The position numbers and the translations under genes were made by a program. The notes under the pieces are model-generated. The model searched no databases. It saw nothing but the letters and a program-made list of their open reading frames with translations, and was not told where the DNA came from. Below, in pieces: positions 62,118 to 64,000 of a DNA stretch of 64,000 nt (positions are counted from its first letter, which is position 1; the number at the start of each line of letters is the position of its first letter). The stretch covers positions 1-64,000 of the forward strand of contig NZ_JAGQDF010000006.1 of assembly GCF_018069875.1 (NCBI RefSeq), given 5' to 3'. Origin of the DNA: Ideonella alba. GTDB taxonomy: Bacteria > Pseudomonadota > Gammaproteobacteria > Burkholderiales > Burkholderiaceae_C.

Positions 62118-62634
62118 GGTTCACCTTGGCCTTGTCGTTGGTCACAGGCGTGCGGCCCAGCGGGTCGGTGCGCTGGAGCTGCTTGGCACGGCCGGCCTCC
62201 CAGTGTGGGCCATGGCCGGGCACGCGGTCGGTGGTCTGGTGGGTCACCACCATCGGCTTCTTGGCACCGCCAGGCTTAGGCAGCTCGTAGTGCAACTGGC
62301 GGCCGGCGGGCGTGTGGAGCTGCTTGACCGGCTGCTGGCTGGTGGGAATGCCTGCCTGGCGCATGGCTTCGCGGCGGGCATGGCGCGAGGTGTCCACCTG
62401 GTTGATGACCGGCGCACGGGCCTTGGCCTGCTGGGCAGGCTGAGGGGCCCGCGGCGGTGGCGTGGCCGGGCGCGGCGCCGGCTTGGCCGGTTGCGTGGCA
62501 GGCGGCCTGGCCAATGGCCCGCGTGCCGCCAGCGCCGCCGTAGGCACGTTGCTGGCCAGCAGTAGCGCAGCCAGCCAGCCGGCCAGGATCGGTCGGGCAC
62601 GGTGGCGCGCAGGCCCGTTGGATGGATAGGTCAT
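62107..62634 (-). CDS. Secreted protein with a possible polymorphic-toxin-like C-terminus
   Basis: 175 residues from the ATG at 62634 (AGGAG seven bases before). A signal peptide (ILAGWLAALLLASNVPTAALA) leads into a Pro/Ala-rich linker and a C-terminal ~70 residues with THQTTDRVPGHGPHWEAGRAK and TPVTNDKAKVNHAR. This end resembles short C-terminal modules of polymorphic secreted toxins in my memory, but I cannot verify it. It stands next to an amidase and the lipoproteins divergently transcribed from 62809. Confidence 0.5.
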   Translation of the reverse strand: MTYPSNGPARHRARPILAGWLAALLLASNVPTAALAARGPLARPPATQPAKPAPRPATPPPRAPQPAQQAKARAPVINQVDTSRHARREAMRQAGIPTSQQPVKQLHTPAGRQLHYELPKPGGAKKPMVVTHQTTDRVPGHGPHWEAGRAKQLQRTDPLGRTPVTNDKAKVNHAR

Positions 62635-62698
62635 CGGCAGCTCCTGGGGTGAGGTGGAGGGAGGTGCTGCGGATGCTGACGGTCCTGGTGCCGGTACC

Positions 62699-62750
62699 GC
62701 CGACAAAACCCGGCAGCACCCGCTCGGTGCTGTTGCCGGCTTTTGTCGGC
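62699..62750. promoter_or_regulatory. Dyad operator with paired CCGAC-N5-CCGG sites
   Basis: CCGAC-AAAAC-CCGG at 62700-62713 and its inverse CCGG-CTTTT-GTCGG at 62736-62749 are 22 bp apart. A further arm (GCAGCAC / GTGCTGTTGC) extends the dyad. It sits between the divergent genes ending at 62634 and starting at 62809, so it is likely an operator acting on both rather than a terminator. Confidence 0.6.
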
Positions 62751-62808
62751 CCCGTGACGCGCACCCGGGCTTCAATCGCTTCCATCTTTCTTCAACAAGG
62801 AGCGTGCG

Positions 62809-62958
62809 ATGGGCTTCCTCTTCAAGTGGGTCTTCCGGGGCCTGGTGGTCTGGGCCACCGTGGTGATGGCGCAGAGCTGCGGCAACACCCAGGTGTTCTC
62901 CGACGACGTGCCGGTGACACCGCTGCCAGGCGTGTCCGGCCAGCGGGGTGGTGCATGA
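62809..62958 (+). CDS. Small exported or anchored protein
   Basis: 49 residues with an AAGGAG eight bases before the ATG. A basic, hydrophobic N-terminus (FLFKWVFRGLVVWATVVMA) ends in QSC, so the Cys may be lipidated or the segment may be a membrane anchor. The remaining residues are acidic and Pro-rich. Its end overlaps the next gene's start by 4 bp (ATGA). It is too short for most ORF-calling cut-offs. Confidence 0.6.
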   Translation: MGFLFKWVFRGLVVWATVVMAQSCGNTQVFSDDVPVTPLPGVSGQRGGA

Positions 62959-64000
62959 ACGCGACCCTTCTCACAGGGCGCGATGCCCACAGCCTGGCGC
63001 GCTCCGTGGCCCGTGCCGTGGCCTGGACCTCGGCGCGGGCTTGCGCCGGGGCCGTGCTGCTGCTGGCCGCCTGCAGCCCGGTCGGGCCGGGCACTACCGA
63101 TGCAGCCACCCCGCCCGTTACGGACGCAGCCGCAGCGGGTATCCAGCCGACGGCAGTCACAGCAGCGCCGGCAGCGCCGGATGGGCGATTCGAGGCGCCG
63201 GAGATCGAGGCGGCGGTGCAGCGCCTGGAACAGCAGATCCACCCAGCCGCCGCCTGTCACAAGGCCTTGGATGCGCTGGAGCGCGGCCAAGCCGACCCGG
63301 ACGCGGCGCTGGAAGACCTATGCCGCAGCGCGCTGGCCGAAGCCACCGACCCGGATGCGGCCGCGCTGGCTGCGCGCTACCGCAGCCAGGTGCGCAGCGA
63401 ACTGGCGTCTGAACTGTGGGCGGCCGCGGCCCTGGCCGGCGACGCCAGTGCCTGGCTGGGCCTGGCCCGCCAGCTTGATGCCGATGCCGGCGCACCCGAT
63501 GCCGACACTACGACGCTGGACCTGGACATCTTGGCGAGCGCCCAGGCTGCGGCGCAGCGGGCGGTGGACCTGGGCGTTCCCGACGCGCCTGCGTTGCTGG
63601 CCCGGCTGCAGGACCGCGAGTTTCCGCTGGCCGGCGCCCGGCTGGAGCCGCTGTGGCGGGCCATCTACTTCGGCGACTTCGACCGCATCCCTGACACAAT
63701 CGACAACCGGCGCCACGTGGCCGGCTTCACGCTGGGCGTGATCGACATCTGTTCACGCTGGGAGGTGGGCGTTCGGACCGTCAGCTTCGACGCGGCGTTG
63801 GAAACCTACCTCGCGCCGGTGCGCAGTCAGGTGCTGGAAAGGTCGCTGCAGGCGGTGCCCAAGGTAGGCCGCACGCTGGCTGAATCTGCCGGACAGGCAC
63901 GCGACGGCGCGGCCGAGCGCAATCTGTCGGGCTGGATCGAGCAGGGGTTGCGCGCCTTCCAGGCCACCAAGCGCGAGGTGCGCAATGCGGTGGCCATCGG
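62955..64000 (+). CDS. Lipoprotein, cut by the right edge of the window
   Basis: At least 348 residues, with no stop before the edge. The N-terminus is basic, then has AGAVLLLAAC, a good lipobox with Cys40, followed by a Thr/Pro/Ala-rich linker. From ~residue 75 it is helical with EIEAAVQRLEQQI, repeated Ala-rich segments resembling Sel1/TPR repeats (LGLARQLDADAG, AAAQRAVDLGVP) and a conserved-looking FDRIPDTIDNRRHV. Outer-membrane lipoprotein is likely; function unknown. Confidence 0.65.
   Translation, partial: MNATLLTGRDAHSLARSVARAVAWTSARACAGAVLLLAACSPVGPGTTDAATPPVTDAAAAGIQPTAVTAAPAAPDGRFEAPEIEAAVQRLEQQIHPAAACHKALDALERGQADPDAALEDLCRSALAEATDPDAAALAARYRSQVRSELASELWAAAALAGDASAWLGLARQLDADAGAPDADTTTLDLDILASAQAAAQRAVDLGVPDAPALLARLQDREFPLAGARLEPLWRAIYFGDFDRIPDTIDNRRHVAGFTLGVIDICSRWEVGVRTVSFDAALETYLAPVRSQVLERSLQAVPKVGRTLAESAGQARDGAAERNLSGWIEQGLRAFQATKREVRNAVAI

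Overview
The window reads as chromosomal DNA of a high-GC betaproteobacterium, most likely Burkholderiales (Leptothrix/Rubrivivax/Ideonella-like). This is inferred from gene content and codon use, not from a marker gene. It falls into three parts: a chromosomal integron at the left edge, about 29 kb of ordinary chromosome, and a genomic island that starts at a serine tRNA near 32.2 kb and runs to or beyond the right edge.

1-3180: integron. Three gene cassettes lie on the minus strand, separated by attC-like sites, next to a divergent integron integrase (intI). A LexA-like box sits in the spacer of the predicted intI promoter, so SOS control of cassette shuffling is likely. 3228-8263: a tightly overlapping catabolic operon (PuuA-like glutamine synthetase, class III aminotransferase, two SDR dehydrogenases, GntR/FCD regulator). 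8302-8517 is a nested inverted-repeat element. 8567-27741: housekeeping and accessory genes, including asparaginase, VF530-like protein, DMT exporter, S1/P1 nuclease, YgiQ radical SAM protein, AsmA-like protein, DUF429 protein, FahA with an MBL hydrolase and a divergent IclR regulator, a chemotaxis receptor, SapC, a CNNM/CorC protein, ApaH and a diguanylate cyclase. A 278-bp MITE-like element with 34-bp perfect inverted termini lies at 27738-28015. 28016-32005: the Pnkp/Hen1 RNA repair pair.

32107-64000: island. A truncated tRNA-Ser is followed by an intact tRNA-Ser(UGA) and a truncated P4-type integrase abutting an IS3-family element. Next come defence genes: a HEPN protein, a two-gene CBASS (CD-NTase plus Cap15-like membrane effector), a PIN/HTH toxin-antitoxin pair, and a second CD-NTase-like gene.

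40675-53205 is the most interesting part. A plus-strand operon (nitroreductase, radical SAM, aspartate-transcarbamylase-like) converges, with overlapping stop codons, on a minus-strand operon of four overlapping genes: a Lon-like protease fused to a NACHT NTPase, an ATP-grasp ligase, a possible SIR2-like protein, and an nSTAND NTPase with pentapeptide-like repeats. This looks like a signalling or defence island that pairs small-molecule chemistry with STAND sensing; the function is inferred. Upstream on the same strand (53388-56347) are a membrane protein and three small proteins. From 56867 to the edge are unrecognised proteins, an N-acetylmuramoyl-L-alanine amidase and lipoproteins. Several intergenic regions of this right-hand block carry a gapped palindromic motif, CCGAC-N5-CCGG, which suggests co-regulation.
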